Below the pieces are notes generated by a model. That model did no database searches. It was not told the origin of the DNA and saw only the letters and a list, made by a program, of their open reading frames with translations. The translations under genes were made by a program, and so were the position numbers. A DNA stretch of 64,000 nucleotides from Pseudolabrys sp963742345 (GTDB lineage Bacteria > Pseudomonadota > Alphaproteobacteria > Rhizobiales > Xanthobacteraceae): NCBI GenBank assembly GCA_963742345.1, contig CAVULO010000007.1, positions 124,001 through 188,000 of the forward strand. Direction: 5' to 3'. Below are positions 51,976 to 61,451 of this stretch, piece by piece; position 1 is the stretch's first letter, and every line of letters begins with the position of its first letter.

Positions 51976-53228
51976 TTAAACCGCCTTGGCCGCGTGCAAC
52001 TCGGCGATTTCCTTGTCGGCGAAGCCGAATTCCTTGAGCACCTCGTCGGTGTGCTGGCCTGAGTCCGGCGGCGTCGCCACGATCTTGCTCGGCGTGCGCG
52101 ACAGCTTCACCGGCTGGCCGACGAAGATCTGCTCACTTGCCGTCCGGCCGCTTTGCGCTTTGCGCGATGCCGAGATGCTTGACCTGCTCATCGGCGAACA
52201 CCTGGTCGATCGAATAGATCGGCCCGCATGGCACGCCGACCTTGTTGAAGATGTCGATCCACTCGGCGCTGGTCTTGTCGCCGTACGTTTGTCGATCTCG
52301 GCGTTGAGCGCGTCGCGGTTTTTCGAGCGCAGCGCGCCGCTCTTGTAGTCGGGATGCTTGATCAACTCCGGCGCGCCGATAGCGCATTGCAGAGACGCTC
52401 CCACATCACCTGGCCAGTGGAGGCGATGTTGATATGGCCGTCCTTGGTCTTGAACACGCCGGTCGGGATGCTGGTCGGATGATTGTTGCCGGCCTGCTTG
52501 GCGACCTCGTGCATCTGCAGCCAGCGCGCGGCCTGGAAGTCGAGCATGAAGATCTGCGCCTGCAGCAGCGAGGTGTTCACCCACTGGCCTTCGCCGGAGA
52601 CTTCGCGCTCGAGCAGCGCCATCATGATGCCGAGCGCGCAGAACAGACCGGCGGAGAGATCGGCGATCGGGATGCCGACGCGCACCGGACCTTGCCCCGG
52701 CAGGCCGGTGATCGACATCAGCCCGCCCATGCCTTGCGCGATCTGGTCGAAGCCCGGCCGGTCGCGGTAGGGCCCGTCCTGGCCGAAGCCGGAAATGCTG
52801 GCGAGCACGATGCGCTTGTTGACCTTGCGCAGAGCTTCGTAGTCGATGCCGAGCCGATCCTTCACGTCGGGGCGGAAATTCTCCACCACCACATCGGCCT
52901 TCTCGACCATGCGCTTGAACGCCGCGAGGCCCTGCGGCGATTTCAGGTCGAGCGTCATGCTGCGCTTGTTGCGGTGCAGGTTCTGGAAGTCCGAGCCCTC
53001 GCGCGGGCCGCCCGGCCCCTCGCCTTTCTCCAGATGCGGCGGCGTCTCGATCTTGATGACATTGGCGCCCCAATCGGCGAGCTGGCGCACGCAGGTCGGG
53101 CCCGAGCGGACGCGGGTGAGATCGAGGACGGTAAAGCGGGAAAGGGCCTGGGAGGCCCTGGGAAACGGCATTTCAACGGCTCCGAAGTGTCTTATTACGT
53201 CCCAGAACTGGATTTTCGGGGCCGACAT
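51976..53228 (-). CDS. CaiB/BaiF family CoA-transferase (frameshifted)
   Basis: About 415 aa, shifts near 52375, 52285 and 52140. Class III CoA-transferase: FTVLDLTRVRSGPTCVRQLA, DWGANVIKIE, FQNLHRNKRSMTLDLKSPQG (in parts), catalytic-type Asp in PGFDQIAQGMGGLMSITGLP, then C-terminal IFNKVGVPCGPIYSIDQVFA and EVLKEFGFADKEIAELHAAK. Start 53228 (MSAPKIQFWD) has a GGGAGA site; ATG 53171 (MPFPRASQAL) is also plausible. It exchanges CoA between two carboxylic acids (formyl-, succinyl- or benzylsuccinyl-type). Confidence 0.88.
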
Positions 53229-53547
53229 TCCCCGATCTCCCGGCGGCTTGTCCATCGGGCGCAAGCGGCTGTCTGCGACCACTTTATTCATCATTCGGCG
53301 GAATAAGGGGCATCGCCTGCCTTGAAAAGGACCATCGCCGGCTGTCATATGAGCCGCCAGCGGATGAAAGACCCGATCTCGGGTTTGCGGGCTGCGTGCA
53401 CGAAACTCTTTAAAACGAATTTCGCCCCGCCTCTTCCGTTTCTCCAACTAACCGACAACCCTGGCCACGCGGGATGTCTTTAAGAACCCCGCGATTCCGC
53501 CGGCTGCAAAGCGCGCCGGCCGCTTCGCCATATAAGAAAGAGACTCT
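53229..53547. other. 319-bp divergent intergenic region without a gene
   Basis: Between the leftward CoA-transferase and the rightward RhlE-type helicase. Open frames here are extensions of the CoA-transferase frame and shadows. It holds a GCCGGC...GCCGGC inverted pair just before the helicase and should contain promoters for both directions; I cannot assign -35/-10 elements with confidence. Confidence 0.5.
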
Positions 53548-54983
53548 TTGACTTCATTTAACGACTTCGGCCTCGCAGAGCCGATCCTTCGCGCCCTCGC
53601 CGAAGAGAAATACGTCACTCCCACTCCGATCCAAGACCAGACCATTCCGCTCGCCCTGCAAGGCCGCGATGTCATCGGCATCGCACAGACCGGAACCGGC
53701 AAGACCGCGGCCTTCGCGCTGCCGATCCTGAATCACCTGTTCAACAAGCGTCAGCGTCCCGCGCAGAAATCCTGCCGCGTGCTGGTGCTCTCGCCGACGC
53801 GCGAATTGTCCGGCCAGATCGCCGACAGCTTCCGCGCTTATGGCCGGCACATCCGCCCGCTCGAGATCGCGCTCGCCATCGGCGGCGTGCCGATCAACCG
53901 GCAGATCCGCGCGCTCGCGCGCGGCGTCGAGGTGCTGGTGGCCACGCCCGGCCGCCTGCTCGATCTGGTCAATCAGCGCGCGCTGCGCCTCGACCAGATC
54001 GAGGTGCTGGTGCTGGACGAAGCCGACCGCATGCTCGACATGGGCTTCATCCACGACATCAAGAAGATCGTCGCCATGTTGCCGCAAAGCACGGCAGACG
54101 CTGTTCTTCTCGGCCACCATGCCGCAGGAAATCACCCGGCTCGCCGATGCGATGCTGCGCGATCCGGCCCGCGTGGCGGTGACGCCGCAGGCGACGACCG
54201 TCGACCGCATCGAGCAACGCGTCATCCTCACCGACAAGGCCTCGAAGCCGTCGTTGCTGGTCGAGGTGCTCAAGACCGAAAAGACCGATCGCGTGCTGGT
54301 GTTCACCCGCACCAAGCACGGCGCCGACAAGGTCGTGCGCGGCTTGCAAAAAGCCGGCCACGCCGCCGAGGCGATCCACGGCAACAAGTCGCAGAACCAG
54401 CGCGAGCGCGTGCTCGCCGCCTTCCGCGACGGCAAGCTGCGCACTCTGATCGCCACCGACATCGCCGCCCGCGGCATCGACGTCGACGGCGTCAGCCACG
54501 TGGTCAATTACGACCTGCCGAATATCCCCGAAAGCTACGTCCACCGCATCGGCCGCACCGCGCGTGCCGGCGCCGAGGGCGTGGCGATCTCGTTCTGCGA
54601 TCACGAGGAAGCGCGCCTATCCTGCGCGACATCGAGCGGCTGATCCGCATGTCGATCCCGGCGACCGACCGGCGCACCGGCAAGCCGCCGGCGCATTCGG
54701 CTCCGCAACAGGCGGAAGCCCGCCACGGCGGCCGGCCGCATCGCGGCAACCGCCAGCGCAGACATGGCGGCGGTCATGGCGGCGGCATGGCCGTCCCGGC
54801 AACAATGGCCACCGCTCCCATAACGGCGGCAACGGCCATCAGGCCCGCCCAAGCCAGAATGGCCACCAGGCTGCCCCCCGGCAGGAAGCCACTGCAGGGG
54901 AGCCAAGCGGCATCGGAAATGTTACATTCCTGCAGCGCCCGGGCGAGCCGCGCCGTAACGCCGGCCACCGCGCGCCACGTTAA
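53548..54983 (+). CDS. DEAD-box RNA helicase, RhlE-like (frameshifted)
   Basis: About 478 aa, with shifts near 54100, 54615 and 54775. The start is TTG 53548 (MTSFNDFGLAEPILRAL), matching the RhlE N-terminus. Motifs: Q-motif TPTPIQ, AQTGTGKT, PTREL, TPGR, DEAD in VLDEADRMLDMGF, then in the next frame SAT (LFFSATMPQEI), ATDIAARGIDVDGVSHVVNY and HRIGRTARAG. The C-terminal tail is Gly/His/Arg/Asn-rich (GNRQRRHGGGHGGG) as in RhlE proteins, ending ...HRAPR. It unwinds structured RNA in ribosome assembly or cold adaptation. Followed by an IF-1 gene, a common pairing. Confidence 0.9.
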
Positions 54984-55003
54984 CGCGACTGGGAGAGGAC
55001 TGG

Positions 55004-55276
55004 ATGGCGAAGGAAGAACTGCTGGAGTTCGACGGTACGGTGACCGAGGTTCTCCCGGACGGCAATTTCCGGGTGAAGCTCGACAACGAACATGAGGTGC
55101 TGGCCTATACGGCGGGCAAGATGCGCAAATTCCGCATCCGCACCGGCGTCGGCGACCGCGTGATCGTGGAAATGTCGCCCTATGACTTGCAGCGCGGACG
55201 CATCAGCTTCCGCCACAAGGGCGACGCGCCGTCCCCGTCTCCGCAGCAACGCCGGCCGAACTTCCGTCGCCGTTAA
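55004..55276 (+). CDS. infA: Translation initiation factor IF-1
   Basis: 90 aa, intact. S1/OB fold: MAKEELLEFDGTVTEVLPDG, NFRVKLDNEHEVLAYTAGKM and the IF-1 signature RIRTGVGDRVIVEMSPYDL, RGRISFRHK. It is about 18 residues longer than the usual 72-aa IF-1, with a basic, Pro/Arg/Gln-rich tail (PSPSPQQRRPNFRRR). It blocks the ribosomal A site during initiation. Position next to an RNA helicase and the tail suggest a cold-shock-type IF-1 paralogue; whether another infA exists in the genome cannot be seen. Confidence 0.93.
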   Translation: MAKEELLEFDGTVTEVLPDGNFRVKLDNEHEVLAYTAGKMRKFRIRTGVGDRVIVEMSPYDLQRGRISFRHKGDAPSPSPQQRRPNFRRR

Positions 55277-55351
55277 CGATTTATCCGGCCGGGCTGGCCG
55301 GGATCGGGCGTCGGGGGCACGCGTATCGACCGCTGGAGTGCCGGGCGTGCC

Positions 55352-56856
55352 ATGAAAATCTTTCCATCTTATGCGTTTCGCGCTGGCGATCGTTACTCGC
55401 CGGCGCCATCGGCTCCGCCGCCGCCAGAGGAGCAGCCGCGGCCAGCGGCCGAGCAGCGCGAGCCGCCAAAGGCGTGCTGCGGCTGCTGCCGGCCGACTGC
55501 CGTCACCGAACATTCAATCGATACGCCGAGCGGCAAGCTCGCCTATACGGCGACCGCCGGCACGCTCGCCTTCTACGACCAATCCGGCGATCAAAGCGCG
55601 TCGGTGTTCTACACCGCCTATGTCGCGAAGAACGCCGCGCCCAACCGGCCGCTGACGTTCGTGTTCAACGGCGGGCCGGGCGCGGCTTCCGCCTTCCTGC
55701 ATCTCGGCCTGGTCGGCCCGCGCATTCTCGATTTCGGGCCGGACGCCCATGACGCCGCGCGCGCAAGCTTGCGCGACAATCCCGACACCTGGCTCGCCTT
55801 CACCGACCTGGTGTTGATCGACCCGATCGGCACCGGCTGGAGCCGCGCGGTCAAAGCGGACGACGCCAAGCATTTCTGGAGCGTCCGCAGCGACGCCGAC
55901 GCGATGGCCAAGGCGATCGCGCTCTATGTCGCCAAGAACAATCGCGCCGGCTCGCCGAAATATCTGTTCGGCGAGAGCTACGGCGGCTTCCGCGCCGCCA
56001 AGGTGGCGCGCGCGCTGCAAAGCGACCAGGGCATCGTGATTTCCGGCATCGTCATGCTGTCGCCGCTGCTGGAGGGCTGGCTCACCTTCGGCGACGACCA
56101 ATCGGCGCTGCACGCCGCGCTGCAATTGCCGTCGCTGGCGGCCGCCGAGCTCGAGCGCAAGCACGCCTTCAGCCCCGACGCGCTGGCCGCGGCGGAAAAA
56201 TTTGCGATGACCGACTATCTGGCGACACTGGCCGGCGCGCCGCCGCAAGGGCGAGGCGGCCAACGCGTTTTATGAACGCGTCGCGAAAATGTCCGGCCTG
56301 CCGCTGGACGTGGTGACGCAAGCGCGCGGCTTTGCCGCCAACGCCTACGTGAAGAACCTGCGTGCGGCCGACAGCAAGATCGTCAGCCGCTACGACGCGA
56401 CCTTCGCGGTCGATGATCCCTATCCCGAGCGGCGCTCGTCGCGCGCACCCGATCCGATTCTCGACGCCGTCTCGCGCGCCTATGGCGGCGCCATGGCGTC
56501 CTACGCGCGCAACGAGCTCGGCTTCAAGACCGAGATGACCTATGCGCTGCTCGCGGGCGACGTCACGAGCCATTGGGATTGGCAGGGCGGCCGCCTGCAG
56601 GCGAGCGCCGAAGACGATCTGCGCGTGCTGCTCGCCTATCGGTCCGTCGTTCCGCCTGCTGATCGCGCACGGCTATTCCGACATGATCACGCCCTACGCC
56701 ATGACGCGCTATGTGCTCGACCACATGCCGGCGTTCGATCCGCCCGGCCGCGCGCAGCTCAAGCTCTATCGCGGCGGGCACATGCTTTATCTCGACCCGG
56801 AATCGCGCAAGGCGTTCAGCGCCGATGCGGCGGCGTTCTATCGCGGCGGGGAATAA
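55352..56856 (+). CDS. S10 family serine carboxypeptidase-like protein (frameshifted)
   Basis: About 500 aa, shifts near 56245 and 56645, probably another near 55395. Core: NRPLTFVFNGGPGAASAFLH (oxyanion), catalytic Ser in FGESYGGFRAAK, Asp in IAHGYSDMITPYAM and His in YRGGHMLYLDP. Catalytic triad therefore complete across the frames. The extreme N-terminus is unclear: a signal peptide beginning MRFALAIV at 55371 and continuing LLAGAIGSAAA in another frame fits better than the continuous frame from 55352, which encodes a Pro-rich, Cys-containing stretch. A secreted or periplasmic exopeptidase is likely. Confidence 0.83.
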
Positions 56857-56863
56857 GCGTGCA

Positions 56864-58198
56864 TCAGGCTGCGCGGCCGCCGTCGAATTCCAGCACGTCG
56901 AAGCCGACGTGGCGGTCGACCACATAAATCAGCCCGCGCTGATCGAGCATCACGTCGTTGCTCTGCGGCGCCGGACGCCCGCCCACCGGCTCTGGAATGA
57001 AATAGCCAACTTCGCGCGGCGCCGACGGATCGGCGACGTCGATGACGCGCAGGCCGCCGCCGAACCACACCGCAAACACCAGCGTGCCGGCCATGCGCTC
57101 GTGGAACTGGTGCGCGCCGAAGCGCGCGCCCGGCGTGCGGGCAAATGGCGAGTCGAGTTCGCTCACTTCGAATAGCGACAGCGGTTTTACGTTCGCATAA
57201 TCGCTGACATCGAAAATCGAAATGCCGGCGTGCAGGCCGGCCGCGGCGCGCTTGCTCTTCATTGGCGCTCTGCGCCTGGTCTTCTTCGTCGATGGCAATC
57301 GCGATACGTTTGCCGCCAAGCTTGACCGGCACCGGCATCACCGTGTGGGTCGGCTCGGGAAACGGCGGATGATAGTTGTAGGACGCCACTGTTTTCGGCT
57401 TTTTCAAATCGGCGACATCGACGATGCGGAAGCCGCCGTGCCAGCAGCTCGCCCACATCTCGTCGCCGAAACGCAGCGCGTGGTGCAGGCGGTGTCGCTT
57501 GCCCGACCATGTCGGTTTTTCGCCGCCGGCGATGTGCTGGCCCGGCATCCACCAGCGCGAGACTTCCTCGGGCTTTTCGGATCGCGCAGATCGTAGATGA
57601 CCAGGATGTTGCCGATGAAGCCGTCCATCTCGGTCGAGATGTAGGCGTAGCGCTCGTCCATATCGAAACGATGCACGCCGATGCCGCCGGTCAATTGATG
57701 GTGGATCAGCTTCGGCGCCGCGCGGATTGGCTACGTCGTAGATGCGAAAGCCGCCATTGCGATAGGGCTGCTTTTCCGCCGCCTCGATCGCGACAAGGTC
57801 AGCGTCTCGGTGACATTGAGCTTCTGCGCCAGTTCGGCGCGAGTTGGCTCGCGCCCAAGCGCTTCGCGCAGCTCGCGCCGCACGCCCGGCATTTGCTCGG
57901 CGCGCCGTCCGACCGGCGTCGGATTGCGCTCGTGGTTCACCACCATCAGATCGCCGGCGACGCGCACCTTGTGGCTGTGCGAGGTCGGATCGTCGAGCGT
58001 GACGGTCGCTACCACGCGCGGATTTTTCGGATCGGAAATATCGACGATCGAGGTTCCGAGATTGTGCTTGTTCGGGATGTGCCCGACATAGGCATAGTGG
58101 CCGGCGACGGTGACCTGCCCGGCACCGGGCAGATCGAGATGGCCGAGCCGCCGCACATTGCGGGCCAGCGCACCGTTCGGCCGTTCCACCTTGTTCAT
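56864..58198 (-). CDS. LVIVD-repeat (beta-propeller-like) protein, second copy (frameshifted)
   Basis: About 440 aa, with shifts near 57790, 57720, 57575, 57265. Start MNKVERPNGALARNVRRLGH at 58198, three bases after the stop of the Bug binding-protein gene. LVIVD-type repeats: SIVDISDPKNPRVVATVTLD, VIYDLRDPKSP, RIVDVADLKKPKTVASYNYH, SIFDVSDYANVKPLSLFEVS, RVIDVADPSAPREVGYFIPE. It aligns with the protein at 22153-23395, including the shared C-terminal RFGAH...VDRH...LE(F/M)D pattern. No signal peptide. Molecular function unknown. Confidence 0.84.
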
Positions 58199-58201
58199 CG
58201 G

Positions 58202-59190
58202 CTATTTATCCATCGTGGCACCGGAGGCCTTTACGATCGCCGTCCATTTCGGGATTTCGCTCTTGATGTAGGCTCTGAAATTCCTCCGGCGTATCGCCGA
58301 CGATATCGACGCCGAGCTTGCCGAGCGAAGCTTGCACGCCCGGATCGTGCAGCGCCTTGACCGCAGCATCGTGCAGCGTCGCGATCACCTGCGGCGGCGT
58401 GCCGGCCGGCGCGACCAGGCCGTGCCAGGTGCTCGCGTCAAAGCCTTTCAGGCCGGCTTCATCCATGGTCGGAACGTCGGGCAGGATCTGCGGTGCGCTT
58501 GAGCGTCGTCACCGCGAGCGCACGCACGCGCCCGCCCTCGATATGGCCGACCACGGACGCGGCGGTGGCAAACATCATCTGGTCATGACCGGCGATCACG
58601 TCCTGCAACGCGGGCGCAGCGCCCTTGTAGGGCACGTGCACGATATCGATCTTGGCTTCCGACTTGAACAATTCGCCGGCGAGATGCGCGGCCGCGCCAT
58701 AGCCGGACGAGGCAAAATTGATCTTGCCCGGCTGCGCCTGCGCGAGCGCGATCAGCTCTTTCAGCGAATGCGCCGGAACGTCCGGATTGACCACCAGGAT
58801 ATTGGCCTGCGTGCCGATCAGCGTGATCGGAGTGAAGTCCTTCTCGGGGCTGTAGTTGAGATGTTTGTACAGGCTCTCATTGGTGGCGAGGATGCTGTTG
58901 TTGCCCATCAGCAGCGTGTAGCCGTCCGGCGCCGCACGCGCGACGACTTCGGCCGCAATATTGCCGCCGGCGCCGGGTCGGTTCTCGATCACGAATGGCG
59001 CGCCGAGCAACTGCTCCATTTTCTTGCCGACGATGCGGGCGAGCACGTCGCTCGGCCCGCCGGGCGGAAACGCCACCACCAGCGTGACCGGGCGGCTCGG
59101 ATAGTCGGCCGCGCGCACGGGTATGCTGACCGTAAGCAAGACGGCGATGACGGCGGGAAGCGTCCACACCCGGACTGGCAGGAAAGACAT
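58202..59190 (-). CDS. Tripartite tricarboxylate transporter (Bug family) substrate-binding protein (frameshifted)
   Basis: About 328 aa, shifts near 58490 and 58275. Signal peptide MSFLPVRVWTLPAVIAVLLT (cleavage near VRAAD), then YPSRPVTLVVAFPPGGPSDV, VIENRPGAGGNIAAEVVARA, VPYKGAAPALQDVIAGH, and after the shift LPDVPTMDEAGLKGFDASTW and a C-terminus IVKASGATMDK at 58202. It has the same family hallmarks as the Bug protein at 12443 but is a distinct paralogue. TctAB-type permeases are absent. It is immediately followed on the same strand by the LVIVD protein, presumably in one transcript. Confidence 0.88.
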
Positions 59191-59356
59191 GAAACTGGCT
59201 CCGAGCAGGCGCCCGCGTGGCGGTCCCGCGAGGGTCCCCTAAGCGAAGCAAAACATTGCCTTTAGGCAAGAGGGGGACGGCCAATTACCCCACACAAAGA
59301 TTAGCTTTTTTCCTGCAAAGTCTCACCGCTGGCCCTTGTCCGCGTCATTCGCGGGG

Positions 59357-60058
59357 TCAGATAACCGTTCCGAAAATCTTCCCGATGCCGGCGGTGAGGG
59401 CCATCGCCAACGCGCCCCAGAATGTCACTCGGGCCGTGGCGCGCAAAACATTTGCACCGCCTGCTTTTGCCCCGATCGCGCCGAGGAGAGCAAGGAAGCC
59501 CAAGGACGCAGCCGATACGACCGGGACAAGCACCGCGGCGGGCGCCACGACGACCATAAACAAGGGCATGGCTGCGCCTACCGAAAACGTAGCAGCCGAG
59601 GTCAATGCGGCCTGGACAGGACGCGCGGTGGTGATTTCTGAAATGCCGAGCTCATCGCGTGCATGGGCGGTCAAGGCGTCTTTCGCCATCAGCTGCTGGG
59701 CAACCTGCCGCGCAAGCGCCGGTTCGACACCCCGCTTGACGTAGATTTCGGCAAGCTCCCCCTGCTCGAACCCGGCATTCTCGCTCAGCTCCTTGCGTTC
59801 GCGCGCGAGATCCGCCCGTTCAGTGTCGGATTGCGAACTGACGGACACATATTCGCCCGCGGCCATCGACATGGCGCCAGCCACCAGTCCGGCGACGCCT
59901 GCGATCAGCACAGCGTTCGGCGTCGCGGCCGCCGCAGCAACGCCGACAATCAAACTTGCAGTCGAGACGATGCCATCGTTGGCCCCGAGCACCGCGGCTC
60001 GCAACCACCCGATGCGGGTAACGAGGTGGCTCTCTGGATGCAGGCGAAGGCGGCTCAT
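59357..60058 (-). CDS. VIT1/CCC1 family transporter
   Basis: 233 aa, intact. Membrane protein of the VIT family: LRAAVLGANDGIVSTASLIV at residues 19-38, GAMSMAAGEYVSVSSQSDTE near 60-80 (metal-binding cytoplasmic segment with ERKE, EQGEL and Glu-rich helices), then hydrophobic helices 3-5 (SVGAAMPLFMVVVAPAAVLV). Family members export Fe2+/Mn2+ or store iron. It is the last gene of a leftward set with the DUF3309 protein (20-nt gap); a good FNR/FixK-type box lies upstream. Confidence 0.9.
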   Translation of the reverse strand: MSRLRLHPESHLVTRIGWLRAAVLGANDGIVSTASLIVGVAAAAATPNAVLIAGVAGLVAGAMSMAAGEYVSVSSQSDTERADLARERKELSENAGFEQGELAEIYVKRGVEPALARQVAQQLMAKDALTAHARDELGISEITTARPVQAALTSAATFSVGAAMPLFMVVVAPAAVLVPVVSAASLGFLALLGAIGAKAGGANVLRATARVTFWGALAMALTAGIGKIFGTVI

Positions 60059-60078
60059 CCGGTATTCCGCCGAACGGG

Positions 60079-60243
60079 TCAGATTCGCCCAATCAGCATC
60101 AAAATGACGACGATGATCAGAATCGTGCCGATGAGACCAACGCCGCCGTGACCGTAGCCATAGCCGTAGCCGCCGAAGCGGCCGCTAAAGCCGCCGAGCA
60201 GGAAAATGATGAGGAGGATGACGAGAATAAGTCCCAGTGACAT
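60079..60243 (-). CDS. DUF3309-type small membrane protein
   Basis: 54 aa from the start at 60243. Two hydrophobic segments (LGLILVILLIIFLLGG and LIGTILIIVVILMLIGRI) separated by a Gly/Tyr loop (RFGGYGYGYGHGG), the layout of DUF3309 stress-associated membrane peptides in Rhizobiales. An upstream in-frame Met gives a 63-aa version without family support. An FNR-type box lies about 165 bp upstream. Function unknown, probably envelope stress. Confidence 0.8.
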   Translation of the reverse strand: MSLGLILVILLIIFLLGGFSGRFGGYGYGYGHGGVGLIGTILIIVVILMLIGRI

Positions 60244-60401
60244 GGTGCTATATCCTTTGGCCAGATCCAATTGAGACGAACGCGTCGATGGCGAGATAAA
60301 GAGTGTTGCAATTCATAATTCAGTAGCCCCTCACGCCACGAGCGCAACGTCTCGTGGCCTCGTTATTTCTTAGAAGGATAAATGCCGACCGCAGCGACAC
60401 A

Positions 60402-60415
60402 TTGATCTAAGTCAA
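60402..60415. promoter_or_regulatory. FNR/FixK-type box (anaerobox)
   Basis: TTGATCTAAGTCAA matches the TTGAT-N4-ATCAA consensus at nine of ten defined bases. It is 159 bp upstream of the DUF3309 start, which with a -41.5 geometry places a transcript start near 60366. The likely targets are the DUF3309 and VIT genes. GlsB reads in the same direction and ends 34 bp away. Confidence 0.65.
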
Positions 60416-60448
60416 TCTAATAACGGCTCATGCGGATTGCCAACGCGG

Positions 60449-60718
60449 CTACCAACGACCGCCTCGCCGGATCAGACGCACGATCACGAGCAGCAGCACA
60501 GCGCCGATGGTGGCGGCAATGATCGCGGCAACAATGCCCGCACCAAGATGAATACCAAGCTGGGGAAATAACCAACTTGCGATGAATGCGCCGACAATTC
60601 CAATTACAATGTCGCCAACTAAACCAAAGCCTGTTCCTTGCACGATCTGGCCAGCCAGCCAGCCCGCAACAGCGCCAATCAATATTATAACAAGCAGACT
60701 TTCAGCAGACATATGCAT
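60449..60718 (-). CDS. GlsB/YeaQ/YmgE family stress-response membrane protein
   Basis: 89 aa, intact. Three hydrophobic helices and the family-typical glycine pattern: LLVIILIGAVAGWLAGQIVQ, GFGLVGDIVIGIVGAFIASW and a final IGAVLLLVIVRLIRRGGRW with a basic tail. ATG 60718 follows an AAAGGAAA site. Such proteins (transglycosylase-associated) are induced in stationary phase or stress; mechanism is not known. A strong hairpin separates it from the hypothetical gene upstream. Confidence 0.88.
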   Translation of the reverse strand: MHMSAESLLVIILIGAVAGWLAGQIVQGTGFGLVGDIVIGIVGAFIASWLFPQLGIHLGAGIVAAIIAATIGAVLLLVIVRLIRRGGRW

Positions 60719-60755
60719 AACGGTTTCCTTTGATGAACGCGATTTTGCAGAAGGG

Positions 60756-60793
60756 AGAGAGCCCGGCCAAGCGAGGGTGAAGCCGGGCTCTCT
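60756..60793 (-). terminator. Twelve-bp hairpin after the 97-aa gene
   Basis: Perfect 12-bp stem AGAGAGCCCGGC/GCCGGGCTCTCT with a 14-nt loop, starting five bases after the stop of the leftward 97-aa gene. The downstream sequence on the minus strand is only moderately T-rich (CCCTTCTG), so it is a terminator of modest type or an RNA-stabilising element before GlsB. Confidence 0.5.
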
Positions 60794-60797
60794 GTGA

Positions 60798-61091
60798 TCA
60801 CGCTGTGCACGCGATCAATGCATAGGCCGGAACCGGCGGGAACCGGACTACGCTGGCACTCGGCATCGGCGTATCCTCGATGCCAAACGCCTTTAATGCT
60901 TGCTCATGGAGTTGAACCGGATCGCGCATGCCATTTTTGGCAGCTGCAATGATCCGCTTGGCGATGATCTCACGCACTGTTACTGCACGGCCGAACTGCC
61001 GGAGTGACTTGCAGGACTGATCGAACGCAGCCCCCATTGCCAGGGTCGCCGCGTCGTCGAAGAACACATCGCGGATAGGATTGAATTTCAT
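60798..61091 (-). CDS. Conserved hypothetical protein (97 aa)
   Basis: 97 aa: MKFNPIRDVFFDDAATLAMG, then FGRAVTVREIIAKRIIAAAK near 33-52 and RDPVQLHEQALKAFG. Helical, soluble, no signal peptide or Cys. It has the look of the short proteins widespread in Bradyrhizobium-like genomes with an FDD.AT..MG...D...K.L pattern and a VREIIAKRII core. No function is known. The start follows a good GGGAGG site. Divergent from the Crp/Fnr gene. Confidence 0.72.
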   Translation of the reverse strand: MKFNPIRDVFFDDAATLAMGAAFDQSCKSLRQFGRAVTVREIIAKRIIAAAKNGMRDPVQLHEQALKAFGIEDTPMPSASVVRFPPVPAYALIACTA

Positions 61092-61111
61092 AGTGACCTC
61101 CCGTGAAGCAC

Positions 61112-61431
61112 GGGCGGGAGCGCGGTATTGCTACTGTCTCTCAGCCACCGAGGCCCGAAGCTGTTTCGGTGATGAATAAGGCTACCCCTCCGGAACGAGC
61201 GATGGCTGTTCCATACAGACCACTTTCATCCTTTTATCTGCCTGATCAATTCGCAGAAAACATTGGGAATTCATGCGCTTGGCGGCCCTTTACGCGGTCA
61301 TTGACCGGCCCGCCCCGATGTAGCGGCGCTCGAATTCCCTTGGCCCCTATGTCGGGAAGCGTACACTGGCGCATCACCTGCAGCGGCCCTGTGCCAGGCG
61401 TCGGTGGCTGAGAGACAGTAGAGCTCCCGCC
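61112..61431. repeat. Inverted-repeat-bounded element (MITE-like)
   Basis: A 21-bp perfect inverted repeat at 61131-61151 and 61401-61421 (ACTGTCTCTCAGCCACC core) bounds a 249-bp interior. Outside it lie a further matching GGCGGGAGC (61113-61121) and GCTCCCGCC (61423-61431), giving an imperfect 30-40-bp terminal repeat in an element of about 320 bp. The interior has no supported gene. The structure fits a non-autonomous transposable element; no target-site duplication is obvious. Alternatively the arms could pair in a long leader transcript. This element fills most of the 360-bp gap between the 97-aa gene and the Crp/Fnr gene. Confidence 0.55.
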
Positions 61432-61451
61432 TGAATGGAAGGGAAGCCGTG

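Noticed and set aside
61103..61411. 102-aa frame inside the inverted-repeat element
   Set aside because: It begins and ends within the repeat arms, has no domain character and no ribosome site.
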